A DNA stretch of 64,000 nucleotides from Alkalibacterium olivapovliticus (GCF_003003275.1 NZ_PVTO01000007.1:1-64000), one strand, 5' to 3'; shown: positions 44,437-53,441, counted from the stretch's first letter. Numbers and translations: made by a program. The notes: generated from the sequence alone by a model not told the origin.

Positions 44437-46266
44437 ATGATGAATAGTCGATTACTGAAAATGAAAGAGTCTAATCTCCTGGCTAAAATACCGTTTTATC
44501 TTTTTTGTTTGTTTATAGCCTGGTTTATTTTTGCATTACTGATTTGGCCGAATGTGAATGTTCTGGTGGACATATTCTGGGTCGATGGGGAATTGAGCCT
44601 GTCCGCGTTTGGACGGCTATCTGGATCGAACAGAGCAATTAGGGCCATTCTTAATTCATTTCTGCTTGCGACCGTTCTAACCGTTACTGTAAATATTGTC
44701 GGAACGTTTATCGTACTGGTGACGGAATATTTCGATATTAAAGGGGCACGGATACTCAGAGTGGGCTTTATGTCAACGCTCGTCTTTAGTGGAATGGTCT
44801 TGAATAATGGCTACCTTTACGTTTATGGGCAAAACGGGGTACTGACTAATATATTTACCCGTATTCTTCCTAATCTGGAACCGACCTGGTTTACAGGCTT
44901 TCCAGCGGTGCTCTTTGTAATGACCTTTGCCTGTACGACCAATCATATGCTCTTTTTCAGAAATGGTGTTAAAGGGCTGGACAACAATACGATCGAAGCG
45001 GCTAAAAATTTAGGAAGCAGCCAGTGGCAGGTATTGAAAGATGTTGTCTTTCCGACGCTATTTCCAATTATTATGACGCTGGTCATCATGTCTTTCCAGC
45101 TGGGACTCGGTGCAATGGCGGCGCCTATCATGGTAGGGGGCAGTTTTGAAACGATTTCTCCCCTGATCTTGAGCTTTACGCAACGCCCGTCTTCAAGAGA
45201 TCTGGCAGCTTTACTGTCAATCATTTTAGGAATCGCACAGATTATCTTGCTGGTAGTCATGACGCGTAATGAGAAAAAAGGCAATTACATGTCCATTTCG
45301 AAAACGAAGACACGCGTCACTAAACAGAAAATCGAAAATAAAGTGGCGAACATTGTGGTTCATGCACTTTCTTATATTCTATTTGTAATTTACACTATTC
45401 CTTTGATTCTAGTCATTCTGTTCTCGTTTATGAATCTGCAGGGAATATCCCAGTCGACCTTGTCACTGGACTATTTCACTCTGGAAAATTACCGGGCGAT
45501 CTTAACGAATAACACGAACTATGGGCCGCTGTTGACAAGTGCAGTTTACGCTGGTGGAGCTGCTGTCTTAGCTGTTCTGTTCATGATTATGATTGCACGG
45601 ATCGTCATGAAGAATAAAAACAACAAGCTGGCAGAATGGACAGAGTACCTGTTTTATATTCCATGGTTATTGCCTGGTTTGATGCTGGCACTAGGATTGA
45701 TCATATCCTATGATTCTCCATCGTTCCTGCTTCTAGGAAACAGTGTTATAGGAAGTGTCTGGATCCTACCATTAGTGTATCTGATCATGATGCTACCGTC
45801 GACTTTAAGGTACATCAAAGGGGCATACTATTCCTTTGACAATAATCTGGAAGATGCTTCTCGCATACTGGGATCGTCTCCTATACGGACATTTTTACGA
45901 ATCATTTTGCCGGCACTGTTACCTACAGCCTTGGCACTGGTTGCTTTAAACTTTAATAACTTCCTGGCAGATTATGACTTGTCTGCTTTCCTGTATCACC
46001 CGGCTTATCCTACAATAGGAATCACAATTAGACGAAATGCTGATGCGGCGAATAACGTCAATGCAGCGGCAGTCAACCTGGTTTATTCCGTCATTATCAT
46101 GGCGGTCAGTTCGATCATGTTTTACGTGGTTTATGGCCGAGGATCGAAAATGGGTGAGAAGAAAAGTGGTATTAGAAATTCAAGGAGAAGGATTAAAGCG
46201 CCCGTTATTGTTACAGGTCTAGGCGACACCGGTGTAGATGATCCGGCTACAGGAGAGAAAGCATGA
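44437..46266 (+). CDS. fused ABC transporter permease with two permease domains
   Basis: A 609-residue membrane protein with about twelve hydrophobic segments. Two ATPase-docking EAA loops are seen: EAAKNLGSSQWQVLKDVVFPTLFP near 185-208 and DASRILGSSPIRTFLRIILPALLP near 470-493. PotB- and PotC-like halves are thus joined in one chain, as in FbpB/AfuB-type importers. GGAGGAG precedes the ATG, two bases after the ATPase stop. The stop codon overlaps the start of the next gene (ATGA). Confidence 0.9.
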   Translation: MMNSRLLKMKESNLLAKIPFYLFCLFIAWFIFALLIWPNVNVLVDIFWVDGELSLSAFGRLSGSNRAIRAILNSFLLATVLTVTVNIVGTFIVLVTEYFDIKGARILRVGFMSTLVFSGMVLNNGYLYVYGQNGVLTNIFTRILPNLEPTWFTGFPAVLFVMTFACTTNHMLFFRNGVKGLDNNTIEAAKNLGSSQWQVLKDVVFPTLFPIIMTLVIMSFQLGLGAMAAPIMVGGSFETISPLILSFTQRPSSRDLAALLSIILGIAQIILLVVMTRNEKKGNYMSISKTKTRVTKQKIENKVANIVVHALSYILFVIYTIPLILVILFSFMNLQGISQSTLSLDYFTLENYRAILTNNTNYGPLLTSAVYAGGAAVLAVLFMIMIARIVMKNKNNKLAEWTEYLFYIPWLLPGLMLALGLIISYDSPSFLLLGNSVIGSVWILPLVYLIMMLPSTLRYIKGAYYSFDNNLEDASRILGSSPIRTFLRIILPALLPTALALVALNFNNFLADYDLSAFLYHPAYPTIGITIRRNADAANNVNAAAVNLVYSVIIMAVSSIMFYVVYGRGSKMGEKKSGIRNSRRRIKAPVIVTGLGDTGVDDPATGEKA

Positions 46267-47093
46267 TCAGTAACCCTTTAAGAGACAAGTTAATGACTAC
46301 GCCATTTCTGATCATGGCTCATAGAGGCTTCTGGGGTGGGAATATTATTGAAAATACAATTGAATCCGCCATCCTTGCCTACCGTGCAGGAGCAGATATC
46401 GTAGAAGTAGATATCTGCAGGACTGCGGATCATCAGTACTATTTGTTTCATGATGGAAACGAACCAAAAGTGCTGTGCCGAGAAGAGAATTTTAAAGAAC
46501 TCACTTCAGAAGATATCAACAACAGTCCGGTGTACAATTCAATTGGCAGTCCATCCGGGCATAGACTCAATACGTTAGCCCAATTCCTTGACTGGTTGCC
46601 TAAAGGGAAGATGATTAATATTGACCGATCATGGGAGTACTGGAGCGATCCGGCATTTTTCGAGTTGATCAGACGGTCTGGGAAACAGGAGCAGCTGATT
46701 TTTAAATCACCTGCTGTTACTGAATACTTGACTCATTTTAGTGAGAATGGAAAAGGATTGGCTTATATTCCTATCATATTTAACACGGGCGAAGCAGACT
46801 TGGTATTATCCTACTCAGAGCTGAATACGGTCGGTTTTGAACTCATTATTGATCACTTCAATTCTGATTTACTGTCTGAGGAGTGGCTAAAGAGGATTAG
46901 ACAAAAAGACCTGGTGACCGTTGTTAATTCGGAAAATCTAGGTAATGAATTTAACTTGCTAGGTGGTTTTCATGATGACGTTGCGCTTATTGAAAACAAA
47001 TCGTGGGACAAAATTGTTGACCTGGGAATAGGTATCATCCAGACGGACTGGCCTAACTTCCTGAACGAGTATAGAAAAAATATGAAGTGGTGA
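46263..47093 (+). CDS. glycerophosphodiester phosphodiesterase-family protein
   Basis: A 276-residue TIM-barrel GDPD-like enzyme: the N-terminal MAHRGFWGGNIIENTIESAI, the metal-binding DIVEVDICRTADHQYYLFHDG, and a C-terminal GIGIIQTDWP. The usual second catalytic histidine is present in LFHDG. There is no signal peptide, so it acts on an imported compound in the cytoplasm. ATGA overlap with the permease and AGGAGAG upstream indicate coupling. It suggests that the transporter brings in a phosphodiester or sugar phosphate. Confidence 0.85.
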   Translation: MISNPLRDKLMTTPFLIMAHRGFWGGNIIENTIESAILAYRAGADIVEVDICRTADHQYYLFHDGNEPKVLCREENFKELTSEDINNSPVYNSIGSPSGHRLNTLAQFLDWLPKGKMINIDRSWEYWSDPAFFELIRRSGKQEQLIFKSPAVTEYLTHFSENGKGLAYIPIIFNTGEADLVLSYSELNTVGFELIIDHFNSDLLSEEWLKRIRQKDLVTVVNSENLGNEFNLLGGFHDDVALIENKSWDKIVDLGIGIIQTDWPNFLNEYRKNMKW

Positions 47094-47097
47094 TTAA

Positions 47098-48081
47098 ATG
47101 GCGATTGAATACGGTACGGTTGAGGACTATAAAGGAAGTGTAGAGACTGCAAACCTTATTCCTCTGGTAGGGACCAGTTACAGTGAGGTTGAAGAATTAA
47201 CTGAGATTCTTCACCTTCTTGAGAACTGGCAGTATAAATCAGCCCTGATTGAACTTGACAAATTGATATCGTCGGGCCAAAAGACTATTGATTCATTATT
47301 ACTGAAAGGTGAAATAGTGTCACTTTTCGACTACAATCAGGAGGCCATACATCTATTTGACACTGTCCTTACTATGGACAGTTCTAATGTGTACGCAATG
47401 GTCATGCGTTTGATTCAGCTGATTATCATAAAAGAAGAGGCCGTGGAAATTGACCGGTCTCTAAATGCATTACGGCTAAACGCACCTTACCTTTATGATT
47501 ATTTTAAAGAGACTCTTGATTTTATAAATGACAATAAACTAAGATTTGAATGTGACGCAAATAAAAAGCCTATCGATCTCATCTGTGTGTTTGGCTATTT
47601 TTTAAATGCAGACGGATCAATGCCGCCTAAACTGAAACAGCGTCTGGATAAGGTTATATCGCTCGCGAAAGAGTATCCGAGTGCGACTATCCTGATCAGT
47701 GGTGGAGCCGTTCAGAATGCCTACGTTGAAGCGCTGGAAATGAAAAGGGTTCTGCTGGAAGCAGGTATCCCTGAAGACAGACTGGTTGCATTAACCAGAG
47801 CAAGAGATACGGTTGGAAACATAATAGAGTTCATAGACTACATTAAGGACCGGATGTTTTCGTCTATTTGTGTTGTGACCTCTTTAGACCATCTTCCGAG
47901 AGCCTGGATGTCATTGAAAATGGGACTTAAAAACATAGGCTATGACGCTGAGGTTGGTGCAGCGGCAACTGAGGAAACAGTAGGAGATATGCAAAAAGAA
48001 ATCCGCTTAAGTTATCAGACCATATTCAGGATTGCCGGATTATTTGAGAAGCAAGATATAAGAAAGTTGATGATGGACTGA
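47098..48081 (+). CDS. TPR-like plus DUF218 (YdcF/ElyC-like) protein
   Basis: A 327-residue cytoplasmic protein. Residues 30-135 look like helical TPR repeats (LENWQYKSALIELDKLI, NQEAIHLFDTVLTMDSSN). Residues 155-325 are a DUF218 domain: ICVFGYFLNADGSMPPKLKQRL, ATILISGGAVQNAYVEALEMKRVL, TRARDTVGNIIEF and VVTSLDHLPRAWMSL. DUF218 proteins bind nucleotides or act in envelope metabolism; the role is unknown. Unlike ElyC, no membrane anchor is present. It is the last gene of the transporter operon. Confidence 0.75.
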   Translation: MAIEYGTVEDYKGSVETANLIPLVGTSYSEVEELTEILHLLENWQYKSALIELDKLISSGQKTIDSLLLKGEIVSLFDYNQEAIHLFDTVLTMDSSNVYAMVMRLIQLIIIKEEAVEIDRSLNALRLNAPYLYDYFKETLDFINDNKLRFECDANKKPIDLICVFGYFLNADGSMPPKLKQRLDKVISLAKEYPSATILISGGAVQNAYVEALEMKRVLLEAGIPEDRLVALTRARDTVGNIIEFIDYIKDRMFSSICVVTSLDHLPRAWMSLKMGLKNIGYDAEVGAAATEETVGDMQKEIRLSYQTIFRIAGLFEKQDIRKLMMD

Positions 48082-48088
48082 GATTAAA

Positions 48089-48122
48089 GAGCCCTTGACT
48101 GTAGACTGTCAAGGGCTCTTTA
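48089..48122 (+). terminator. terminator of the ABC transporter operon
   Basis: AGAGCCCTTGAC pairs perfectly with GTCAAGGGCTCT, followed by T. Confidence 0.9.
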
Positions 48123-48137
48123 ATGTACTGAACTCCA

Positions 48138-48617
48138 TTATGCTTTCACCACATCAGATAGAGTGACATCAATTAATGAAGAGAGCTGTTTGGGATCGAG
48201 TTCAACGGACAGGCCGACTTTTCCAGCACTGAATATAATCGTATCAAATTTAGAAGCTGATGCATGAAGAATCGTTTTAAACGATTTTTTCATGGCAATA
48301 GGTGAACACCCACCATGTACATAACCAGTCAATGGAAGCAGTTCTTTTTCCCGAATCATGGCTATACTTTTTTCATCTACAGCCTGCGCTGCTTTTTTCA
48401 AATCCAACTCAGTATTGACTGGGATAATAAAGACATAATATGTTTTTGATTTTCCTTGAGTAACCAATGTCTTAAATTGCTGGTCTGGGTTATTTCCCAT
48501 TTTTTTAGCGACTTCAATACCATTAGCGACATCATTTCCGAAGTAGTGATGTTCTTTATACGGAATCGAGTGCTGCTCGAGGAGTCTGATTGCATTTGTT
48601 TTCTTTGCCTTGGCCAT
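48138..48617 (-). CDS. ybaK: Cys-tRNA(Pro)/YbaK-type aminoacyl-tRNA deacylase
   Basis: A 159-residue YbaK/EbsC protein that hydrolyses mischarged Cys-tRNA(Pro). Family motifs are KTNAIRLLEQHSIPYKEHHY, DQQFKTLVTQG, LDLKKAAQAVDEKS, GYVHGGCSPIAMKK and GLSVELDPKQL. ATG 48617 follows GAGAGGGTG; an ATG three codons earlier is within that site. Monocistronic. Confidence 0.93.
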   Translation of the reverse strand: MAKAKKTNAIRLLEQHSIPYKEHHYFGNDVANGIEVAKKMGNNPDQQFKTLVTQGKSKTYYVFIIPVNTELDLKKAAQAVDEKSIAMIREKELLPLTGYVHGGCSPIAMKKSFKTILHASASKFDTIIFSAGKVGLSVELDPKQLSSLIDVTLSDVVKA

Positions 48618-48833
48618 ACTAATCACCCTCTCAAAAGTTCTTTCCTTAATAGTTATACCAGAATGCTTATGGAAAATCCAAGTGTGGTTTGATTATTATA
48701 GGGAAGACATAGGATTTAACTAAAAGAAAGAGGCAGGGTCAAAAAAAGCGCAGAAAAAAGCTGAAACAGCAAACGATTTCTGTTCCAGCTAAGTAATCTT
48801 TATTTGTTTGGGTAGACAGAGTAGGGATGAGAT

Positions 48834-49133
48834 TTAATCTCCTTCATCTGTCTCAGTATCATCGGTGTCGGCATCTGTATCCGTATCTCCTTCAGTGTCT
48901 TCTCCACCACCATCAAGATCAACGTCGATGTCAAGATCAGCGTCATTACCGCCATCGTCTCCCTGTTCTTCTGTCTGATCATCAGTAGTTGTATCGGTAT
49001 TGTTTCCATCTCCCATGAAAAACATAACCACAACTACCCCCACAATAATCAGCAGTGCAATAAAGAACAGAGCGAACAAACCTGTTCGTCTATTTTCCTC
49101 TCTTCTGCGTGGATCATCATTTCTGTCTGCCAT
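48834..49133 (-). CDS. single-span membrane protein with acidic low-complexity tail
   Basis: A 99-residue protein: a charged N-terminus (DRNDDPRRREENRR), one membrane helix (LFALFFIALLIIVGVVVVMFFM) and a tail made almost only of Asp, Glu, Thr and Gly. AAGGAG precedes ATG 49133. The basic arginine cluster before the helix puts the acidic tail outside the cell. No function is known for such proteins; calcium or cation binding is a guess. Confidence 0.6.
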   Translation of the reverse strand: MADRNDDPRRREENRRTGLFALFFIALLIIVGVVVVMFFMGDGNNTDTTTDDQTEEQGDDGGNDADLDIDVDLDGGGEDTEGDTDTDADTDDTETDEGD

Positions 49134-49228
49134 AGCAAAAAACTCCTTTTTTAATTTTTTGACCTCTTAAGCTTATCATATGGCAGACTATTTCAATAAT
49201 CATAGGCTCGCAATGAAAAAAACACATG

Positions 49229-49258
49229 AAAAAAGCCGATGAACATACATCCATCGGC
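49229..49258 (-). terminator. terminator after the signal-peptide gene
   Basis: In minus-strand reading GCCGATG pairs with CATCGGC and six T follow. It defines the end of the regulator-peptide transcript. Confidence 0.85.
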
Positions 49259-49317
49259 GGTTGACTGTTAGTCGATTCTAGAAGTCTTTTAATCTCTGTC
49301 AGCTGGCTAAAGCAACA

Positions 49318-49458
49318 CTAAGCTAGGTAGTGTGGAGTTTCCTCTGCTGCTCGCATTTCCAATGGTGGTATTCTTGGGACTGTAAGTGGTGTGACAATAA
49401 AAGTTAACGCCATTAAACCTGCTACTACTAATGAGAAGATTTTCGTCTGTTTTTTCAT
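49318..49458 (-). CDS. 46-residue secreted signal peptide precursor (candidate pheromone)
   Basis: Small gene read on the minus strand: ATG at 49458-49456, TAG at 49320-49318. The peptide begins MKKQTKIFSLVVAGLMALTF, a positively charged start plus hydrophobic core typical of a secretion signal, and ends RAAEETPHYLA. AAAGGAGG stands six bases before ATG, inside the upstream regulator gene, whose TGA overlaps the ATG (ATGA). A terminator follows 60 bases later. Size and organisation match PapR/PrgX-type pheromone genes next to RNPP regulators. The active form would be a short C-terminal fragment. Confidence 0.82.
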   Translation of the reverse strand: MKKQTKIFSLVVAGLMALTFIVTPLTVPRIPPLEMRAAEETPHYLA

Positions 49459-50336
49459 TGTGTTTCCTCCTTTGAATTGGCAGATAGTTTGTTGTTAATT
49501 TCTGTCAGTGCCAGCTGAGAAAAAGATAAAAGTTTTTGGTTGTTTTGTAATTTAAAGATACTAGCTGAAAGTTCAAAGCATTCTTTTGCTTCAACAAAAT
49601 TGCCTAGTTTATAAAAAATATGACCTTTAGTATGGTGAAAATCACCAAGTGAGTATAAGGAGTTGTTTTTAACAAGTAAATCGATACCTTCGGAAATATA
49701 CGAAAGAGCTTCTTTATTGAAGTTTTTTTGCTCAAGGGTGAGAGCATAGTTCAAAATGATTTTTGCTCTAATTTCAAAGCTGACGGAATCGTCCAGCATA
49801 TCTATACCTTTCTTATATGATTCGAGAGCCTTATCAAAATCTCCATTCTTATAATGAATGATTCCTCGTGCATTGAGGATTTCTACGGCAAGATCTTTTT
49901 CAACGTCATCGAGATAAATATTATTAAGAATTTCAAGTGTTTTTTCTCTTTTATCATATAGGTGATGTTGTAATGAAGCATCTATCCATGCGAAAAAAAC
50001 TTTATCGTTTAACTCTCGAGCACTATTAATCAAAGATTTATGATGATCAAGTAAGAGTTCTATTGTTTTGTAGTCTCTCGCTGTTAAATATTGTCTGATC
50101 GTCTGTTTCACTTCATTTATTTCATTTTTCTTTGTATTATCCTGGTCTGCTTTTATTAATTCGTTTTTCTCTAATTCGAGTCTGACTTCCAGTTTATCGA
50201 GGATGGCTTTTTTAGGCACAATATCGCCTTTTTCTACACGGCTGATAAGTGCTTGTGCACAGATGTCTTTAGCTAATTCTTGTTGCGTTAAACCCAGTTC
50301 TTTCCTTCTGAGTTTGATAATTTCTCCAAGTTTCAT
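49455..50336 (-). CDS. RNPP-like helix-turn-helix/TPR regulator
   Basis: A 293-residue cytoplasmic regulator. Residues 1-60 are an XRE helix-turn-helix (KLRRKELGLTQQELAKDICAQALISRVEKG). Residues 70-285 are TPR-like helical repeats (VEILNARGIIHYKNGDFDKALESYKKGID; ILNYALTLEQKNFNKEALSYISEGID; DFHHTKGHIFYKLGNFVEAKECFELS). This is the PlcR/PrgX/NprR/Rgg architecture that binds imported peptides. Its stop overlaps the 46-residue peptide gene. The promoter is at 50363-50391. Confidence 0.88.
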   Translation of the reverse strand: MKLGEIIKLRRKELGLTQQELAKDICAQALISRVEKGDIVPKKAILDKLEVRLELEKNELIKADQDNTKKNEINEVKQTIRQYLTARDYKTIELLLDHHKSLINSARELNDKVFFAWIDASLQHHLYDKREKTLEILNNIYLDDVEKDLAVEILNARGIIHYKNGDFDKALESYKKGIDMLDDSVSFEIRAKIILNYALTLEQKNFNKEALSYISEGIDLLVKNNSLYSLGDFHHTKGHIFYKLGNFVEAKECFELSASIFKLQNNQKLLSFSQLALTEINNKLSANSKEETQ

Positions 50337-50362
50337 GTTAATCCCACGCTTTCTATATAGGA

Positions 50363-50391
50363 AGTATAATAGATTAAAATTGGATTAGCAA
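50363..50391 (-). promoter_or_regulatory. promoter of the RNPP-like regulator
   Basis: Read on the minus strand, TTGCTA (50391-50386) and TATACT (50368-50363) are separated by 17 bases, about 30 bases before the regulator start codon. Confidence 0.6.
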
Positions 50392-50445
50392 TCAAAATTA
50401 TTAATTATTATTAAAAAGATTTATTCTTCATAAAAATGCAACAAT

Positions 50446-50495
50446 TTGACAAACAAATTAATGTGAGCTATAATTATCTCGAATTCGTAATAAGT
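50446..50495 (+). promoter_or_regulatory. consensus promoter with MhqR-type operator
   Basis: TTGACA at 50446-50451 and TATAAT at 50469-50474 are a perfect consensus pair with a 17-base spacer. Directly after the -10 box lies TATCTCGAATTCGTAATA, close to the TATCTcGAATTCgAGATA operator known for MhqR of Bacillus. A strong promoter shut by a quinone-sensing repressor would fit the dioxygenase gene downstream. Confidence 0.7.
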
Positions 50496-50606
50496 GGCAT
50501 TTGACTTTACCTAAAGTGTGAGAATCAGTCAAAGCTATTAAAAGTCAAAAACGTGTCATAAATAAAAACCCATATCACTTGGAAGAAAATACAGGAGGAA
50601 TTAGCT

Positions 50607-51584
50607 ATGAAAGAGTTAACAGGGATTCACCATGTCACAGCCATCACAAGTTCTGCAGAAAAAACATATGCGTACTTCACTCATGTTTTAGGACTCAGGT
50701 TAGTAAAGAAAACGGTAAATCAGGACGATATTCAAACCTATCACTTGTTCTTCGCGGATGATAAGGGGAGTGCCGGTACCGACATGACCTTTTTCGATTT
50801 CCCTAACATTCCCAAAGGGGTTCACGGGAATGATGAAATATCAAGAACATCCTTTAGAGTACCAACTGATAAAGCGCTCGAGTACTGGGTCAAACGCTTT
50901 GACCGCTTGTCTGTAGAACATTCAGGTATAACAGAACAGTTTGGCAAGAAAGTGATCCGATTTGTTGATTTTGACGACCAGCAGTATCAGTTGATTTCTG
51001 ATGAGAAGAACAAAGGGGTCGCATCCGGAACACCTTGGAAGAATGGGCCTGTTCCACTAGAGTATGCTATTACCGGCCTTGGTCCAATATTTTTAACCTA
51101 TTCTGATTTCGATTATATTAAAGCTGTACTTGAGCAAGTTTATGGGATGAGAGAAATAGGAGCAGAAGACGTTTCTCACTTATTTGAAATGGGTGAGGGC
51201 GGAAACGGGGCTCAGGTCATCGTTGAAGTTAATAAAGTAGCGGCTCCTCACAGAGAGGGATTTGGAACAGTTCATCATGTAGCGTTCAGAGTGGATGACA
51301 AAAAAGCCATTGATGACTGGCTCGCACATTACCAGGGATTCCAGATTCCAAACTCGGGATTTGTTGACCGTTTTTACTTTCAGTCTCTTTATGCCCGTAT
51401 TACAAGAGGGATACTAGTTGAGCTGGCTACTGATGGCCCAGGATTCATGGAAGACGAACCTTATGAAACGTTAGGAGAGAAAATTTCTCTCCCACCGTTT
51501 CTTGAGGGACAGAGAGAGTCGATCGAAAGTCAGGTCCGTCACATCGACACGGTACGCAGCACCAAAACATTTGAGAAAAAATAG
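50607..51584 (+). CDS. mhqO: MhqO/MhqE-like ring-cleaving dioxygenase (VOC family)
   Basis: A 325-residue double-VOC protein: first domain with metal histidine in GIHHVTAIT, second with VHHVAFRVDD and the glutamate in GILVELATDGPGF. The overall pattern (LRLVKKTVNQDD, TDMTFFDFPN, RFYFQSLYAR) matches MhqO/MhqE-type hydroquinone dioxygenases of Firmicutes, which remove quinones and diamide-type stress compounds. AGGAGG precedes ATG 50607. The operator-like site upstream fits MhqR control; an mhqR gene is not in the window. Confidence 0.88.
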   Translation: MKELTGIHHVTAITSSAEKTYAYFTHVLGLRLVKKTVNQDDIQTYHLFFADDKGSAGTDMTFFDFPNIPKGVHGNDEISRTSFRVPTDKALEYWVKRFDRLSVEHSGITEQFGKKVIRFVDFDDQQYQLISDEKNKGVASGTPWKNGPVPLEYAITGLGPIFLTYSDFDYIKAVLEQVYGMREIGAEDVSHLFEMGEGGNGAQVIVEVNKVAAPHREGFGTVHHVAFRVDDKKAIDDWLAHYQGFQIPNSGFVDRFYFQSLYARITRGILVELATDGPGFMEDEPYETLGEKISLPPFLEGQRESIESQVRHIDTVRSTKTFEKK

Positions 51585-51597
51585 ATAATATAAAAAA

Positions 51598-51629
51598 AGT
51601 CAGGGGCTACAGTAGCCTCTGACTTTTTT
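51598..51629. terminator. bidirectional terminator between mhqO-like and NSS genes
   Basis: AGTCAGGGGCT and AGCCTCTGACT pair, with T on one side and A on the other. Confidence 0.85.
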
Positions 51630-51640
51630 AGTCGCTTAAA

Positions 51641-52969
51641 TTACCAGTTAATGATACCGATGATCAGAACGACCAGGATAGCTGCTGGAGCAATATACTT
51701 AGAAACAAAGATGAATGTTTCTCCCCATGCTGTTCCTTCCGTGTCTGTGTGTTTAAGGATATCTTCTTTCTTCCATGACCATGTCACAAACAACACAGTG
51801 ATCAAGGCACTTAAAGGAAGAAGGATATTTCCAGTGAACCCGTCGATGAAGTCCAGGAAACTGTCCCCGAACAGGGTGATCTCCATGGCTCCTTGACTTA
51901 ATGAAGACAGGACACCCAGTAGGGATATGACTAGTCCTACAAGTAGTGTGACCACTTTACGAGACATGTTCAGTCGGCGCATAAAGTAAGCAACGGATAC
52001 TTCCAGTAAAGATATAGCGGAAGAAAGTGCTGCCAGCGTGAATAGAATAAAGAATATCAGACCAACAATTGTTCCAATACCGCCTAATGCTTCAAAAATA
52101 ACCGGCAATACCACGAACACTAATCCTGCACCTTCAGCAGGATCCAGCCCGAAAGCGAATAACGCAGGGAAGATGATTAATCCGGAAATAATGGCAAATG
52201 CTGTATCCAAGACGATGATGATTGCTGCTGAAGATGTCAGACGCTCATCCGGTTTCAGATAACTGCTGTACGTCAGCATGATGCCCATTCCCAGACTCAA
52301 TGTGAAGAAAGCTTGACCCATAGCAGTCAGATAGATATTTGGATCTGCAAAAGCTGCCCATTCGGGTCTAAACATAAAGTTCAGTGCCTCAACTGTTCCC
52401 CCTAGTGTCATACTGTAGATCGCTAAACCGATAACCATGAGACTGAGTATCGGCATCATCCATTTGCTGGTGAGTTCGATCCCTTTTTGAACACCAATAA
52501 AGACAATTCCAATTGTTAATGCCATGAAAATGAATTGCCAGAGTACGGGCTGGAATGTACTGCCTATAAAGTTCGAGAAGAACTCTGAAGAGTCTCCGGA
52601 TATCCCACCAGTAATGTATTCCATTGTGTACCGTAAAGACCAACCTCCAATGACCCCGTAAAACGATAGAATTAAAAAGGCGGCCAATACACCTAGTCCA
52701 CCGGCAATATACCAGGGTTTATCGGGTGACAGTTTCTTGAAAGCCTGGACCGCATCGGCTTGTGAACGTCGGCCAATTGAAAACTCAATCAGCATAACTG
52801 GGAAACCAAGGAGCAGGACACTTATTAAGTATATAATTAAAAATGCAGAACCCCCGCCTGACCCCATAGCGTATGAAAATCGCCAGATATTACCTAATCC
52901 AACTGCTGAACCCAGGGTCGCCAGGATAAAGCCCCAACGTGACCCCCACTGTTCTCTTTTTTGTTCCAT
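51641..52969 (-). CDS. sodium:neurotransmitter symporter-family transporter
   Basis: A 442-residue membrane protein with about eleven to twelve hydrophobic segments and the LeuT/NSS hallmark GFILATLGSAVGLGNIWRFSYAMGSGGGSAFLIIY, which includes sodium and substrate sites. Bacterial members carry amino acids (tryptophan, leucine, tyrosine). ATG 52969 follows AAGGAGTG; an in-frame start 20 codons earlier lacks a ribosome site. Substrate unknown; the adjacent branched-chain catabolic operon makes leucine or another branched-chain amino acid a reasonable guess. Confidence 0.9.
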   Translation of the reverse strand: MEQKREQWGSRWGFILATLGSAVGLGNIWRFSYAMGSGGGSAFLIIYLISVLLLGFPVMLIEFSIGRRSQADAVQAFKKLSPDKPWYIAGGLGVLAAFLILSFYGVIGGWSLRYTMEYITGGISGDSSEFFSNFIGSTFQPVLWQFIFMALTIGIVFIGVQKGIELTSKWMMPILSLMVIGLAIYSMTLGGTVEALNFMFRPEWAAFADPNIYLTAMGQAFFTLSLGMGIMLTYSSYLKPDERLTSSAAIIIVLDTAFAIISGLIIFPALFAFGLDPAEGAGLVFVVLPVIFEALGGIGTIVGLIFFILFTLAALSSAISLLEVSVAYFMRRLNMSRKVVTLLVGLVISLLGVLSSLSQGAMEITLFGDSFLDFIDGFTGNILLPLSALITVLFVTWSWKKEDILKHTDTEGTAWGETFIFVSKYIAPAAILVVLIIGIINW

Positions 52970-53406
52970 TCCCTTAACACTCCTTTTCTTTATGTAATAG
53001 TCAACATTATAGTAGTATACATCATTCATTAGGTTTTCTAAAGACTTTTCTCATCTTTTACTCATTTTTAAAACGAGTCTGTGAAAAAATGATTTAACGT
53101 AACCGCTTTATAACAAGAGTGTATACTGGTGTCGGGATGGTTACAAGAGAAATTTCACAAGGTAAAAGCTTGTCATATCAATAAAAATAAAAGAAATTGT
53201 GAATGTGCTATATGAGATAAGCATTTGCTTATAAGAAAAACTGATCGGGCTATAAAAAAAGATGATAACTGATTATATTTTTTTAGATAACAACCGTCAA
53301 ATAGCTGTGATTGTTTTCTGTTTTAATCTAGCTCAGGAGTATAGACAAAATTTATAGCACTATAGTTTTTAAGTATTTGCACAATATAAATTATCAGGTA
53401 AACTTA
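52970..53406. other. intergenic region upstream of ptb
   Basis: No gene supported in about 440 bases. It must hold the promoters of the divergent NSS and ptb genes, but no consensus pair stands out. Confidence 0.4.
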
Positions 53407-53422
53407 ACTTAAGCGTTTACAT
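53407..53422 (+). promoter_or_regulatory. cre-like site before ptb
   Basis: ACTTAAGCGTTTACAT fits the CcpA site WTGNAANCGNWWNCAW except at two positions. It lies about 20 bases before the ptb start codon and would place branched-chain catabolism under carbon control. Confidence 0.5.
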
Positions 53423-53441
53423 ACAATGGAGGAATAGACTC

